A stretch of 64,000 nt of DNA. It comes from Rosa chinensis. Its lineage: Eukaryota > Streptophyta > Magnoliopsida > Rosales > Rosaceae. Below are positions 45,048 through 56,548 of the stretch, piece by piece (the stretch's first letter is position 1; every line of letters begins with the position of its first letter). A program made the position numbers and the translations under genes. The stretch covers positions 9,758,501 through 9,822,500 of the forward strand of contig NC_037094.1 of NCBI RefSeq assembly GCF_002994745.2, read 5' to 3'. Below the pieces are notes generated by a model that did no database searches, was not told the DNA's origin, and was given only the letters and a program-made list of their open reading frames with translations.

Positions 45048-48000
45048 TCATACTGAAATTGAAGAAATTTCATGAACACAAAAGACATGCACACATGTCT
45101 CCCATTTTATATGGTGTAGGAGTTTGAAAGCTCACCTTTTAATCTCCCAGCACGAAACAGAGCTTCTTCTGCAATGGGTCTCCATTGTTCTGCACATGAG
45201 TAGTTGATTCCCAGTCCAACACTAAGCCCTCTCAGCAGATGCACTGTTCGAAGTACAGAAAACAACTCCTCTGGAAAAGCCTATCAGAGCAAGGGAAAAG
45301 AATGAAACAGGATTGTGGTCAATCACAACTCAGAAGGAGATTGGAAACCAAAATGATTAGGATCGGAATACAGAATAATCTCCTTGACTAGTTGATGATC
45401 GATCACACGTACATGAGGTGATGCAAATTAAGTTGAGAAAATTCGGAACTTAAGCACACCTGAACTGCAATCTTTTTAATTGAAGATTCCTCCGAAAAAG
45501 GCTGCAACATCGTCACTCCAGGGGGTAATTTCGTGTCAAACATTGTCTCGGCCAACTTCAACATTTCCTTCTGTTCATTTTCACACGTACTCAAGGTTTC
45601 TATGCCAAGCTCCCTGTAAAAAGGAACAAGGTAGTAAGATATGCATACACTGGGTCAAACCTGAAAGCAACTTAGACTGTCTCTTCCCATTTTAACAAGG
45701 TAACTGACGATTCATAATACATCAGCTATCGCAAGAACAAGATTGTTTACCTATAGCTCTCCAAGGCTCTTACAGGGTCACCATCAGCTATTGCAAGAAC
45801 AAGATTTGCATAACCAAGTCTCAACTCATCTGGGAGATCTTTCACTTGGCCGTAGTCGAGCAATGCAACCTAACTTGGAGGAATTACCAATAATAAGTCA
45901 GTTAAAATTCAATAAAAGGACAAAACTGAAGCAGCTTATTAATTAAGATGAGAACAGTAAACATCTTTCAGGCCAAATGAATACAGTTGGAACAAAGCCG
46001 TAAAGGTGAAAGGAAAACAAATTGGTTGTCACTTACCTCTGAACCTTTACAGATTAGGATATTTCCTGGGTGGGGATCTGCATGGAAGAAACCATTCTTC
46101 AGAATCATTTGTCCATATGCTAGTGTCAAACTTTGGAGGATTTTCCTGCATTTTTTAGGAAGTTTGATAAATCGAATGATCCATTTCTTATGAAAGAAGG
46201 AAAAAAAAAAAAAAACGAGACTTTGGTACGAACTAGGCTAGAGAAAATTTTGTGGGAATCTTCATGATAACCAAGCAATATATAGCTTGAGAAGTCGAAG
46301 ACAGGGAAAGCCTTAAGGTAATGAACTCAGGAAAGATGCTCTCTCAACTAAAGTTGGTTAAGTTCCAAATGTAGCAAATTTTAGCAAATGAATGGGATGA
46401 TAAGACAGGAACCAAATAGATAGGTAACCAAGGAGCAAAATACTGAAAAGTTAAAATGATTTTTTCGCTGATGCAAAGAAATGAAACACTTTCCACACAA
46501 AAATTGAATATGTAATTACATGGCTCCAAATTTTATGAAGGTGTGATAAATTAAATACTAAAACAAAGAGATACAAACTTCTGCAAACTAAATGCAATTT
46601 ATAGAAAACATGTAGATAAAAAAGAATGCATACTCTCTGTACAGACTAGAAGCTTACTGCTTTGCCGCGGCTGCAACCTCACCACTAGGATTTATACCCC
46701 TTTTCGCAATTTCATCACCAAGATTCAGGATTGGTATTCCATCAATATATTCCATAACTAAGACTCTCCTAATAAACAAAAAACACTTTCATCACTGAGA
46801 GGTCCATTGATGAACTTACAGCACTTGACGAGTACTAACTACATTAAAATAGAGAGGTCAGGTGTTACACACCTAGTGACTAGGTCTCGTATCAGTCGAG
46901 GAACCACAACAGGAGTCTTTTTGTTATTCTCATACAAAAACTTTCGAATTTTTTCCATAGCATTAGCTTCCCTCATGAAGTCGAATTCATAACCAATCTT
47001 GAATTGCAAAAATAAAAGTTAGTTATTATCCATAGACAAACAATTATATTTCAGACAGTATCAAATATTCCATTATTTTGGGACATATAAGGATCAGGTA
47101 TATCAAGATTAAGCAGACTTAATCTGATATAATATTGCCCACCCAAAAGTAACACTCTTGGAAGTTAAAATAACACTCTTGGAATCAGAAAAGCTGCTTC
47201 TTAAACCTCGATAAGACCAGAATTAACACTAATCCTTTAATTTTTTCAGGATATAGTCAAGCTCAATTTTAGAATCTATGGAAAAAGCAAGGATACCACT
47301 AATGAGCAAGGTAAACTGATAAAGAAAAAAATGTGCACCTGTGTCTCCATTTCCTTGGTTACGGAGTATAGATCAAATTTGACATCTGTCTTTTGAATGT
47401 ATAAAGCAAAGGCTTGCAAGTTACGGATATCTGTCATCATTAGATCCTGAACTCCAGGATGTTGCACCTATTATGAACCACGAGAAATTAGAATTTTACA
47501 GAACACATGGAAGCCACAGAATTTTTGAAGTTCTCTCACCTTGACAACAATATCACTCTTATCACCTCTCAATCTTGCTCGGTGAACCTAGTTAGAGCAC
47601 AAAAAAGAGATCAGTTACAAATGTATATGCTTACATAAGCACCGTAATACATTTCCAGTAAAATTCCCTCCCACACAGAACAGGTAAAGAGCTTTGAAGC
47701 ATTCTGAAGTGTTCTTAACTCTTCCTTAACGGTAGTATCTTTCAACAAATTGTTCGATCGTGAATGTTTGAGATACATTACACACTTACAGAAAACAATA
47801 AATATCACGATTCTTTACTCAGTCATGCTTAGTTTCAGACTGTTTCTCAATCTAGAAGGTAAGGATACTAACTATCATATTCATTTTTGTATTGCAATTT
47901 GTACAGTATCCCTCGATTATATCAGGCAGCTGAAACTTCCCATGAATAAAAGTACCTGTGCAATTGAAGCAGAGCCAATAGGATCCACATCGAATCTCTC

Positions 48001-48864
48001 AAACAGTTCGCCAACACTTCGACCCAACTCAGTTTCCAGCATAAGTTGAACGGCATCAAATGGTGTTGCAGGAGCGTGATCACACAATGTAACAAGCCTT
48101 TTCACCCATGCAGCTGGGGCCAAGTCTGGCTTCCCAACAATTTGGGCAACCTAATCGAAATCCCATCCAAGCCAATTCAGCATTCAGCAAAAATATTTCA
48201 AAACCAAAAGATCACTAATAATGCATTCAAGGTTCTTTATGGGGTGTCCAATATAAAATTAGGTGGAAAACACAAAGGGACAAAACCACTGTTTTGATCA
48301 ATCATTCCTCATTTGAACTCTGTAACCTCATAAACAACAAGAACCGAGCTTTTGTTCTATCATGTATCCAATACAAAACACTAAATATCAATTAAAGCCC
48401 CAAAACCCTTGTCAATTTCCCAACTTTCTCCCCTAAAATCACAACCAGTGGCTCAATAAGTGATAGTAAACAGACAATTCATCAAGCAACAACCTTGAGG
48501 AAGAAACCGCCCATGTCCGAACACATAGCATATATCTTGTCGGCCGCAACTTCATGTTGCCTCTCCCACATTTCCTCTTGTTTCTTGGCATCCTTCACAA
48601 AACTCACTCGCAGCTGAAACACCTGTCCACACCCGACAAAACCCATCAACCCAAATCAACAAACACTCCATTTAGTCCATTGCATGCATTAAAATGAACT
48701 AGCACATCAACATTGAGATAAAAGAGAGAGAAAGAGGGTACCTTGTAGCCTGTGTAGATATCAACGGCTCGAGCCCAGAACTGAAAGGAGCGTTCCCAAG
48801 GCCTGAATTGGGTGGCCAGCTTCTGCCGAACATCTTTGAGATCAATAGGAGGCAGAGGAAGCAT
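45048..48864 (-). CDS. ABC1/ADCK (UbiB-family) atypical kinase, 12 exons, intact
   Basis: Exons: 48742-48864, 48494-48622, 47956-48150, 47540-47587, 47339-47467, 46873-46997, 46658-46768, 46037-46145, 45751-45869, 45460-45613, 45136-45280 and a tiny last one 45048-45052 with the TGA; in total 1392 nt or 463 residues. Family motifs in order: the ABC1 signature lysine loop as LKVAQIVGKPD (about 84-94, usually KxGQ), GSASIAQVHRARL, the ATP-binding lysine in DIVVK (165) before VQHPGV, DIRNLQAFA, the catalytic loop FFHADPHPGNIL (His308-Asn315) and LLDYGQVKDLP (Asp328, the DFG equivalent). UbiB-family members act in organelle quinone and lipid metabolism. This gene has no obvious transit peptide (MLPLPPIDLKDVRQKLATQF), so its location is open. 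It resembles one of the Arabidopsis ABC1K proteins (AT4G24810, from memory). Confidence 0.93.
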
Positions 48865-49326
48865 AGTTGTTATCGTAGCTGAATTGGGTTCTGGATTTTC
48901 TTTCTTCTGTGTTGTATTGGATTTTATAGAGTAATCCTAATTCTTCTGCACACATGTAAACAGTGTGCAATCAACTCATGGCTTCAAACATCAAAATGAG
49001 AATGAAATATCTTTCAGTTGAGGAAATGTGGCTGGAAGAGCACACAGAGTACGAGCTGAGTCAGCAGATGAGTGAAGTAGAAGGTTGGCAAGTGCTTGGC
49101 TTCAGTGACGCTTGTAACTCTGGTCTAGACTCTAAAGGGACAAAGTGCTCCAAATTCCCTTGTTCATTTTCTCCTCTCCCTCTTTTTTCTTTTACTTTTA
49201 CCTTTTCATTTCCTATGTAAAATCGTCAGGCTCGAATTTTAGTTTTTTTTTTCTCCTTCATGGGTTGAAAAATATTTTAAGGCCCATAATGGTTGATATG
49301 TAGTCTTTTTTTTTTCTTTGTTTGGG
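48865..49326. other. Upstream region of the ABC1 kinase gene
   Basis: Promoter-side DNA. An open frame at 48963-49220 is Ser/Thr/Phe-rich and low in complexity towards its end and is not convincing as a gene. T-rich tracts follow. Confidence 0.4.
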
Positions 49327-50416
49327 TTTGAGGTTGGTATGTTTTTTTTTTAGGAAAAGAGATAACTTCATTCATTTATTCATGACCAGAAGACACGTAC
49401 ATCAAATGTTGTTTTACACCAAAATAAAAAAATGTTATAAGCTACAAAACAAATGACATATGACCCTCATTGCTAACACATGCGCTCACTTATTGAGCCT
49501 ACATGCAAGAGATCAAACCCTCACTACAAGCCTCTATTTAAAAAGTAAACCTAGTCGCCTAGAGACCTCAATTGGTGTACGACTAGAGAGAACTAAGAAG
49601 CAAATAGTAAAGACTCAATTTCAAGTACTAGGTAAGGAGACCCGGGAACCAAAAGCTTTCCTTTGCTCTTATCTCGAGAATCCTTCGTCGTTACTACTCT
49701 AGAGAATTTGCTAGAGGCACGAAAGTGAGTAGTTCCCTAACAAAAAGTAAAGAGTAATACTAACCTAGGGTTCCCAATACAAAAGTAAAGTAACGTAAAA
49801 AAAACACAAAAAGGCCAAAAAAGGCCCACAGCCAGTGCCCAAACCCAGAAGGTGGGCCGTACCCAACCCTCCCAGGCCAAGCTGCAGACTGCCTTGCTGC
49901 GCTTCTACCTCCGCCTCCCAAATAGTGGCATCAGACTTGCAACACGACCCATCGCTGCCCGACCAATTAGGAGTGACCGCTATCCGGATCCACAGCAACC
50001 GCCTCTGCCTGAGTTGAAACCAACGTCTGATCAGCCAGCCAACCAAAACATTCAAACCCAGCCGACCGACCGTTGACCACCACCAGACGTCGCCTCCGCC
50101 CCTGCAAGGACTCATGCCCACTCCGATCCAGTCCCATGGCCACGACGCATCCACCACTTGCAACCGGGAGAGAGGCGGTAGAACACCCACCGATCTCAAC
50201 CTCCGAGTCGGACGCACGACTCCGAACTAAACTACCAGTTCTACCACTCCCAAATGTGCGCCGGCTAGGCCTAAAGGCCGTTACCGATGCCGGAGCCCAG
50301 CCGGACAAGCATCTGCGCAGCCAACGACGTTCTAGAGAGAGGGTTCCTCTAGGCATTCTAGAGAGAGGGGTTCCTCTAGGGTTTTTTGCTTCTCTACAAT
50401 TTGAGGTTGGTATGTT
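49327..50416 (-). mobile_element. Second non-LTR retroposon, minus orientation, exact 17-bp target duplication
   Basis: TTTGAGGTTGGTATGTT occurs at 49327-49343 and 50400-50416. The insert (49344-50399) has the poly-A tail as poly-T at its left, preceded on the minus strand by GAATGAAGTTATCTCTTTTC. At its right end is a G/C-rich 5' head with a duplicated GAGGAACCCCTCTCTCTAGA motif and AAAACCCTAG. From an ATG near 50356 the head has an open frame of about 129 codons (to 49967), Arg/Ser/Gly-rich and unlike known proteins. No reverse transcriptase. The structure matches the 33955-34844 insert. Confidence 0.9.
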
Positions 50417-50821
50417 ATTCTAATAACAGTGTGTTATATTAAAAACGAATTTCACTTCGTAGTATAATTCTACACCTTGTTAATGAGGTTATCGTTTTTC
50501 TATGTTTTCTTTTTAAGTCATCATTTTTCTATGTTTGATGGACACATTTTCTGATCTTCGGTAACAACTACATCCACTAAAAAATTGATCTCCCTAAATG
50601 TGTCTAGTTATTGGACAACTGTACCAAGACACAAATAAACGAGCCCATTATGCTATCAGAGTGCGCTTCTTGTCTTTGATCAAGTGCCAAAGCTGGTGTC
50701 CTATGACCACCCAAAATGGACCACCAGTGTCATGTGACGGCCCAAAATGGACCACTATAATGATGTTTTCTTGTTAGGCAATCCTATAAAATTATAGCAG
50801 AGAGAAACACACTAGGGCTAA

Positions 50822-51114
50822 ACACACCAACCACCACAGGTGGTCGAGTTGGTAAGAGCCTCTAGGTGTAGAACCCCCACACCCGGGTTCGAATCCCACC
50901 GACGCTTATTGGAGTTAAATCTCAATATATTCTTGGTGGCCAAGGAAATGAAGCATTCTGACATGACCTCTCGGCACGAATTAATCTCTGGGCCTAGGAA
51001 GCCTTTAAGGAACCGTGTGATCTTGATTAAAAATAAAAAGACTAAACACACCGATAAAAGGTTGTATGTTTTCTCAACTCCGTAGGAATTATTCCAAATG
51101 TTCTCAAAAAAAAA
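50822..51114 (+). mobile_element. tRNA-derived SINE
   Basis: The head contains polymerase III promoter boxes in tRNA spacing: A-box-like TGGTCGAGTTGG (50841-50852) and B box GGTTCGAATCC (50886-50896). An unrelated body follows, then an A-run at about 51103-51114. It is not a functional tRNA: there is no acceptor-stem pairing or proper anticodon arm. Target duplication not resolved. Confidence 0.75.
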
Positions 51115-51186
51115 AAATTGCCTAAGATCATGATTTTCATCAAAAATAGTTCACAGTTTTTTTGGCCAAAATCGCATGTTTTTATT

Positions 51187-51351
51187 GTTTCACCAAAAAT
51201 TCCCACCCTAAATCATGATTTTTAAGCAATTTTACAACTTTAAATCTAACATTTCCAATGGTGTTCACCAAAATTTCCCACATTAAAAATCATGATTTTA
51301 AAGCAATTTTACAATTGATAGAACTCATAAATTTCACATTTTCAGTGGTAT
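51187..51351. repeat. Tandem pair of units of about 80 bp
   Basis: Both copies carry CACCAAAAATTCCCAC or its variant, AAATCATGATTTT and AAGCAATTTTACAA, followed by TTTCCAATGGTGTT or TTTTCAGTGGTATT. Non-coding. Confidence 0.75.
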
Positions 51352-51874
51352 TCACCTAGTCAATTATTGACCAGAGAACTTGAATTCTATTACCTTTAGA
51401 TGTAAATTCAACGGTTGAAAGCAAAACAATTCAATTTTAAAATAATTTTTTCGACCCTTTGGATGTGATACCCTACCCCGAAAGTAAAACAACATTATGT
51501 AGAAACTCTACAATTACAATTAATATTACAATGATGATAGTAAGGAAGCTACCCACTACCCAACAAGACGAACGCATCAACCCTAAATAGAGTTCTAGAA
51601 GCATCACCCTCCAATGAAATTCATGAAATATAATTTAAAAAGGGGCATCTAGTACATGAAATATAGGAAGAAACAAACAATTAGGATTGCAGAGAAGCAT
51701 CGACATACCTCGGTGAGAGACGCAACAATGGAGGTAAGTTTCCTTACTACTGAGAGCGATGGCAGAGCACTCTATTTTTTAATTTTATGCTTAGATTTAT
51801 TTATGATTTTTTTTGAAAGGCTTAGATTTATTTTTATGGGTGATGTGATTTTGGATTTAATTTATTTTTGTGGG

Positions 51875-51951
51875 CACGAGCTACATTTTCGGCGGTGGAC
51901 CCCTTGGCAGCTTCAATCTATCATCTAGGACATCAGACATCTTGCTTCTAG
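51875..51951. repeat. Left copy of a 77-bp direct repeat flanking the Harbinger element
   Basis: CACGAGCTACATTTTCGGCG and CTTCAATCTATCATCTAGGA are repeated nearly unchanged at 53529-53603, about 1.65 kb away, with the Harbinger element between. Confidence 0.85.
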
Positions 51952-51991
51952 CTTCAATCAATAATAATAAAAACTGAGAGATAAATGCTTA

Positions 51992-53374
51992 GTTTGGGAT
52001 TGCTGTGCTGTGAGAGGAAGCACTTCCGAACTTGCTGTGAGGAGAAGCAGCTGAGGTGTTTGGTAAACTGTTTTTAAAGTGTTGTGAGGTCCAAAAGCAA
52101 TTTCTAGGTGTTTGGTAAGTTGCAAGGCAAAAGTGCTTTGATTGGGTATAATTACCAAAATGGTCATACATGCTCAGATATGCTACTAAAATACTTAATT
52201 TTGTTTTTTGATTATGTAACCATACCAAATTAAAAAAAAATCTCTTGTATTATTCTTGTACCCTTGGTTGGACCGAATAAAAGATTTACTTTAAACCCTT
52301 CAATATGCATATTATGTTTTACTATTACACAAAATCTCGTCTAGAATATTTGGATTAATTTTCCAACCATAGTTCAACGGGAACCATTACACAAAATATA
52401 TCAAAGTCACTTGAAAATTACAACTAAATGCTAAATAGGTGCATTCATTAGACTTTGTGCAATTGCATTTCTTAACACCTCCATTTCTTGTCTTCCTGAA
52501 CCATCTCCATCATGTTCATTATCCTCCATCTCTTCACTAGTCTCTTCACTTGAGTAATTTCCACTTTCATCAAAATCAATATCTTGTTGAGCATATCTTC
52601 TTATGTAATTATGAAGAGCCATAGTAGCAATAACTATCTTCACTTGTTTTTCATAAGGAAAATGTGGCATATCACGTAAAATACTCCATTTCTTTTACCA
52701 TACCCCAAAAGTGCGCTCAATAACACCCATTAGTGAAGAATGTGCATGATTGAATATTTCTTTATGACCGGTCTGTTCATCACCTCTACGAAAATGTGGA
52801 AGGTGGTACCGCTCACCTTTATATGGTCCTAAATAACCCTTCATTTGTGGATATCCTGCATCCACCACATAGTATTTTCCTGAAATTAAAAATTATAAGG
52901 AATGATTGATCTTAGTAAAATAAAAGATAATAAGTTATTATTTGTGTAATTCCGGAAAAATAAAATACCATTTGGGGGTTTAGGAAAATTCGATCGAGGA
53001 TTGCGTAGGGCTGATAAGAGTACTCTACTATCATGGGCGGTGCCTTCCCACCCTGCACATACAAATGTGAATTGCATGTTGAAGTTGCAAATAGCCAATT
53101 CATTTTGGGTGGGTATCCCTTTTCTTCCAATGTATGGCACTTGATCAGATGGAGATATCGAAGCTTGAAGTCAAATTTCATTAAACATTGCACTGTTGCT
53201 CCTCCGTGTTTTCCCAAAGCAGCTTCTCAAAGCTACAAATTGTAGCTTCCCAAATTTGGCTTTACGGAGAAGCCATTTCAACCAAAAGCAGCTTTCAGAT
53301 ATTTTACCAAACACCATTCTCTTGGTCCAAAAGCAGAAGCAGCCCCAAAAGCACCCTAGGAAGCAATGTCAAAC
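51992..53374 (-). mobile_element. Decayed PIF/Harbinger element
   Basis: Inverted ends: GTTTGGGATTGCT at the left and, on the minus strand, GTTTGACATTGCT at the right, in the mirrored context CTTAG. Both subterminal regions contain AAAAGCA, AGAAGCAG and TGTTTGGTAA-type motifs. The interior holds the remains of a minus-strand DDE nuclease. The flanking trinucleotides are TTA and TAA, so a TWA duplication is suggested but not exact. Confidence 0.8.
52431..53140 (-). pseudogene. Harbinger (HARBI1-like) transposase remnant
   Basis: Readable blocks on the minus strand are QFTFVCAGWEGTAHDSRVL, KYYVVDAGYPQMKGYLGPYK, ERYHLPHFRRGDEQTGHKE, FNHAHSSLMGVIERTFGVW, a TAA, then KKWSILRDMPHFPYEKQVKI and MALHNYIRRYAQQD. 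The second Asp (VVDAGYP) and Glu (VIERTFG) of the DDE triad are present. The first Asp and the N-terminal half are missing, and the stop interrupts the frame, so it cannot encode an active transposase. Confidence 0.88.
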
Positions 53375-53528
53375 TAAGCCAAAATGTCCATCGTACGATA
53401 TATCTACTAATCTACACAAATGTGAATAGTCAATAAAATGAACTAATTTATGTAATTGACTTTTTTTCTTTAATATATGTGTTGCTATAATTGAGTTTAG
53501 AAAGGTCAAATGAATGTGGTAATTTCCC

Positions 53529-53603
53529 ACGAGCTACATTCGGCGGTGGACCCTTGGCAACTTCAATCTATCATCTAGGACATCAGACACATCTTGCTTC
53601 TAG
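53529..53603. repeat. Right copy of the 77-bp direct repeat
   Basis: Matches 51875-51951 with a few substitutions and two small indels. It lies about 450 bp upstream of the P450 pseudogene. Confidence 0.85.
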
Positions 53604-54043
53604 TTTTATCTCAGTTGCTCTAAGCCACACGGTAAGAGAAGTCAACTTTGTAGCCAATACTATTATAACCATCTTGCAACCATGGGCCATGAGTCGGATG
53701 AGCTCATTAATTTCTTGCGATAGTCGCTGGCCGTGTCAGCTCGACTTTAAACTTTGATATGTTTGGAGCAGGTTGCTCCAGAGAAGCTAGTTGTGCTTGT
53801 CAGTCGTCTCGTATAAAAATCGGCGGTGGGAGATGCGTACCTTGCTCTACGGACTTATTGACCATTGAGAAGCTAGGGTCCATTGATCATGGCGTATATA
53901 TAAAAGAAAATCACTAGAAAAACACAAAACTTCTTCTTCACGGACTTTCCTACATATGTAGCACAAAACAACTTCTAAAAAATGCATGAGAGAAGGCGAA
54001 GATCGCTAGCTGAAACGTATGCTAATAAAATCTCCTGCAAACA

Positions 54044-55936
54044 ATGGCGGAGCTCATCAACCAAACCTTTCTTTCACTTGTTCTTGTTGCCGTCTTCCGA
54101 TCCTTATCCTATTATACAATTGGTTTTCCAGTACTACTACGAAGTACGAACGACTCACCACCTTCTCCACCAAAGCTCCCCATCATCGGAAACCTTCACC
54201 AACTAGGCTCTTCTCCTCATTGCTCACTTCAAGCCTTATCTCAGGTCCATGGACCTCGCATGCTCCTCCACTTCGGGAGCGTCCCTGTCCTTGTTGTATC
54301 GTCAGCCGAGGCTGCCCGCGAGATCATGAAAACCCATGAGTCCATGACCAGGCTTTCTGCAGCAGGCCCAAGTCCACCGTCTTCGCAAAGCTTCTCTACA
54401 ACTCAAAAGATGTGGCCACAGCACCTTACGGCGAGTACTGGAGGCAGGTGAAGAGCATATGCGTGTTGAATCTCTTGAGCAGCAAAAGGGTTCAGTCTTT
54501 TCGCCACGTGAGAGAAGACGAAACCATATCCATGATCAACAAGATAAGGGAATCGTCAGGAGGAGTTGTGAATTTAAGGGAGATGCTTGTCACACTTACG
54601 AATAATGATGTCGTCTCGAGGGTGGCTGTAGGGAGGAAGTGCTACAGTAATGGAGGATTGAAAGAGCTTTCGATGGAGCATACGGAATTACAAGGAAGTC
54701 TTGATATTGGGGACTATATCCCATGGCTTGGTTGGTGGAGCCGTGTCAGTGGTTTGGACTCGAAATTAGACAAGCTAGGTAGCCGAACGGTTTGATGAGT
54801 TTTGGAATAGAGTTGTCCAAGAGCATATGGATGATACTGGTCACAAGGAGGACGATGAAAAGGATTTTGTGGACGTTTTACTTGAGATTCAGCAGGAAAA
54901 CTTGCTTGGTTTTCGTATTGACAAAGTTACCATCAAAGCTCTCATCTTGGTAAATAACTCTCTCTTTCTCTTCTCTTCATATGCCTTGCTTCTTAAGAAA
55001 GCATTAAAAAATATTTTTATAATTCACGAAACACTTGAACTATATTCATCCGATTTTGTCATTGAAAACTAACAAGACTTCGATTTTTTTTTTTTTTTAG
55101 ACTTTGATTATCTGAAAGCGTTTTCAATAGTTATATATAATCACACATCTAATAAACCTCTATTGCCCCCAATAGACATGTATTAAACCTCTATTGGCCC
55201 CTAATAGACATGTATTGGGGGACAATAAAAGTTTATGAAACCTCGCCAAGGTGTCCAAAGAATTAGTCACTAGCTAGCTCTCTATATTAATTTGTAGGAT
55301 ATGTTCCTTGCTGGGACGGATACCACAGCGACGCTTCTAGAGAGGGTAATGGCTGAGATTTTAAAGCACCCGAAGGTCATGATCAAATTGCAGAATGAAG
55401 TAATTAAGGGGTGTTAACAAAGCTGGAGAGGACATATTAACAGAGGATGATTTGGTTGAGATGCACTACTTGAAGGCGGTGATCAAGGAGACTCTTCGCT
55501 TACATCCTCCACTTTCACTGCTATTGCCTAGAATAGTAGAATGTCAATGCAAGATGTGAAAATAAACGGTTACAACATTAGAACCAATACACAAGTCATA
55601 GTGAATGCCTGGCAGATCGGGAGAGATCCCAAGTCGTACGATTACAAACCAGAGGAGTTCGAGCCAGAAAGGTTCGTGACTGTTAACAGTGGTATAAGTT
55701 ATAAAGGGAATAACTTGGAATTGATTCCGTTTGGTGCTGGCAGAAGATTGTGTCCTGAGATTCAGTTTGCTTTGGCTGTGGATGAGATTGTTCTAGCAAA
55801 TTTATTGCACAAGTTTGATTGGACATTGCCTAATGGAGTAAGAAGCAAGGATTTAGACATGAAAGAATCAGCTGGTCTAACAATTCATAAGAAGTACCCG
55901 CTTAAAGCCGTTGCCATACCATATTTATCAGCTTAA
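54044..55936 (+). pseudogene. CYP71-type cytochrome P450, frameshifted
   Basis: Two exons (54044-54949 and 55298-55936) with the CYP71 one-intron layout. Readable parts: N-terminal hydrophobic anchor, [35 protein letters not shown], the I-helix AGTDTT, the K-helix [18 protein letters not shown] and the heme loop PFGAGRRLCPE with its cysteine. The frame shifts near 54360, again near 54783 (one extra base before the VAERFDEFW block), near 55410 (TAA reached) and near 55545. LLERVM replaces the usual LEW. The product would be truncated at any of these. An intact CYP71 would be an ER-anchored monooxygenase of specialised metabolism. Direct repeats of CTATTGGCCCCTAATAGACA type lie in the intron. 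Confidence 0.9.
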
Positions 55937-56379
55937 TCACTTCGGATTCGTGTATATTAAAAACATCAGATGAACTACTTTGCTTTAAGAAGTTGCTGTA
56001 TTCTACCAACCCTAAAATAATCACGTTTTGTGCTTCATTTATAAACGAACAGATCCATGCGTGACTCAACTGGCTAGCTTGGTTATTGCTCTGTTTGTCA
56101 TATGTATAATTATTTGCTTTTGTTAGGTATAATTAAGTACGTGTAACAGTCCAGTCATGGTCATTATGAAATCAAGGGTACGATTATGAATTACTATTGA
56201 GCAAGTGCCAAAGCTGGCCTCTCATATCATATGAGTATCTAATCTAACACACAGTTCTTTGTTCCAGAGCAAACACATGCAATACCGATGGAGAAGCTAA
56301 ATGCATGTTATTGTTAACTTTAATCTCAGGCTTGTTGAGTGCTTTGCAAATACTTTACTAGTGCTTAAGACGGGCTTCA

Positions 56380-56513
56380 GCAGCTGAACCATTCAGTCTT
56401 CTTCGTCTTGTTGAAATGACTTAATTGGTTGCCTAGCTTGACAGTTAGAACCATACCATCAGCATGCGCTGCCACCACCCTGTTCATCAACTCAGCAGGG
56501 CCTTTTCCTCTGC
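56380..56513 (-). pseudogene. Isolated exon-like remnant, parent gene not identified
   Basis: On the minus strand, after an acceptor-like TTTCTGCAG, an open stretch encodes GKGPAELMNRVVAAHADGMV then LTVKLGNQ and a Lys-rich tail ending at a stop. Its composition looks coding, but no neighbouring exon is found; upstream lies the LTR-like block. It could be a gene truncated by that insertion or part of the insertion. Confidence 0.35.
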
Positions 56514-56548
56514 AGAAAGCACAACCAGAGTGAAGGAAATGTTAGGAT

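Larger units (their letters stand above)
50417..51874. other. AT-rich spacer with a SINE and a short tandem repeat
   Basis: Contains the SINE (50822-51114) and the direct repeats at 51187-51351. The phrase CAAGTGCCAAAGCTGG at 50680-50695 recurs near 56207. No gene supported. Confidence 0.45.

Noticed and set aside
48963..49220. Open frame of 85 codons upstream of the kinase gene
   Set aside because: It ends in a Ser/Phe/Thr low-complexity run and lies in the probable promoter; no homology recognised.
49765..50423. Several overlapping G/C-rich open frames on both strands
   Set aside because: They are consequences of the G/C-rich head of the retroposon; only the minus-strand frame starting near 50356 is mentioned, and without a functional claim.
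50841..50910. Possible tRNA gene
   Set aside because: A and B boxes are present but acceptor and anticodon stems do not form and the unit continues into a SINE body with a poly-A tail.
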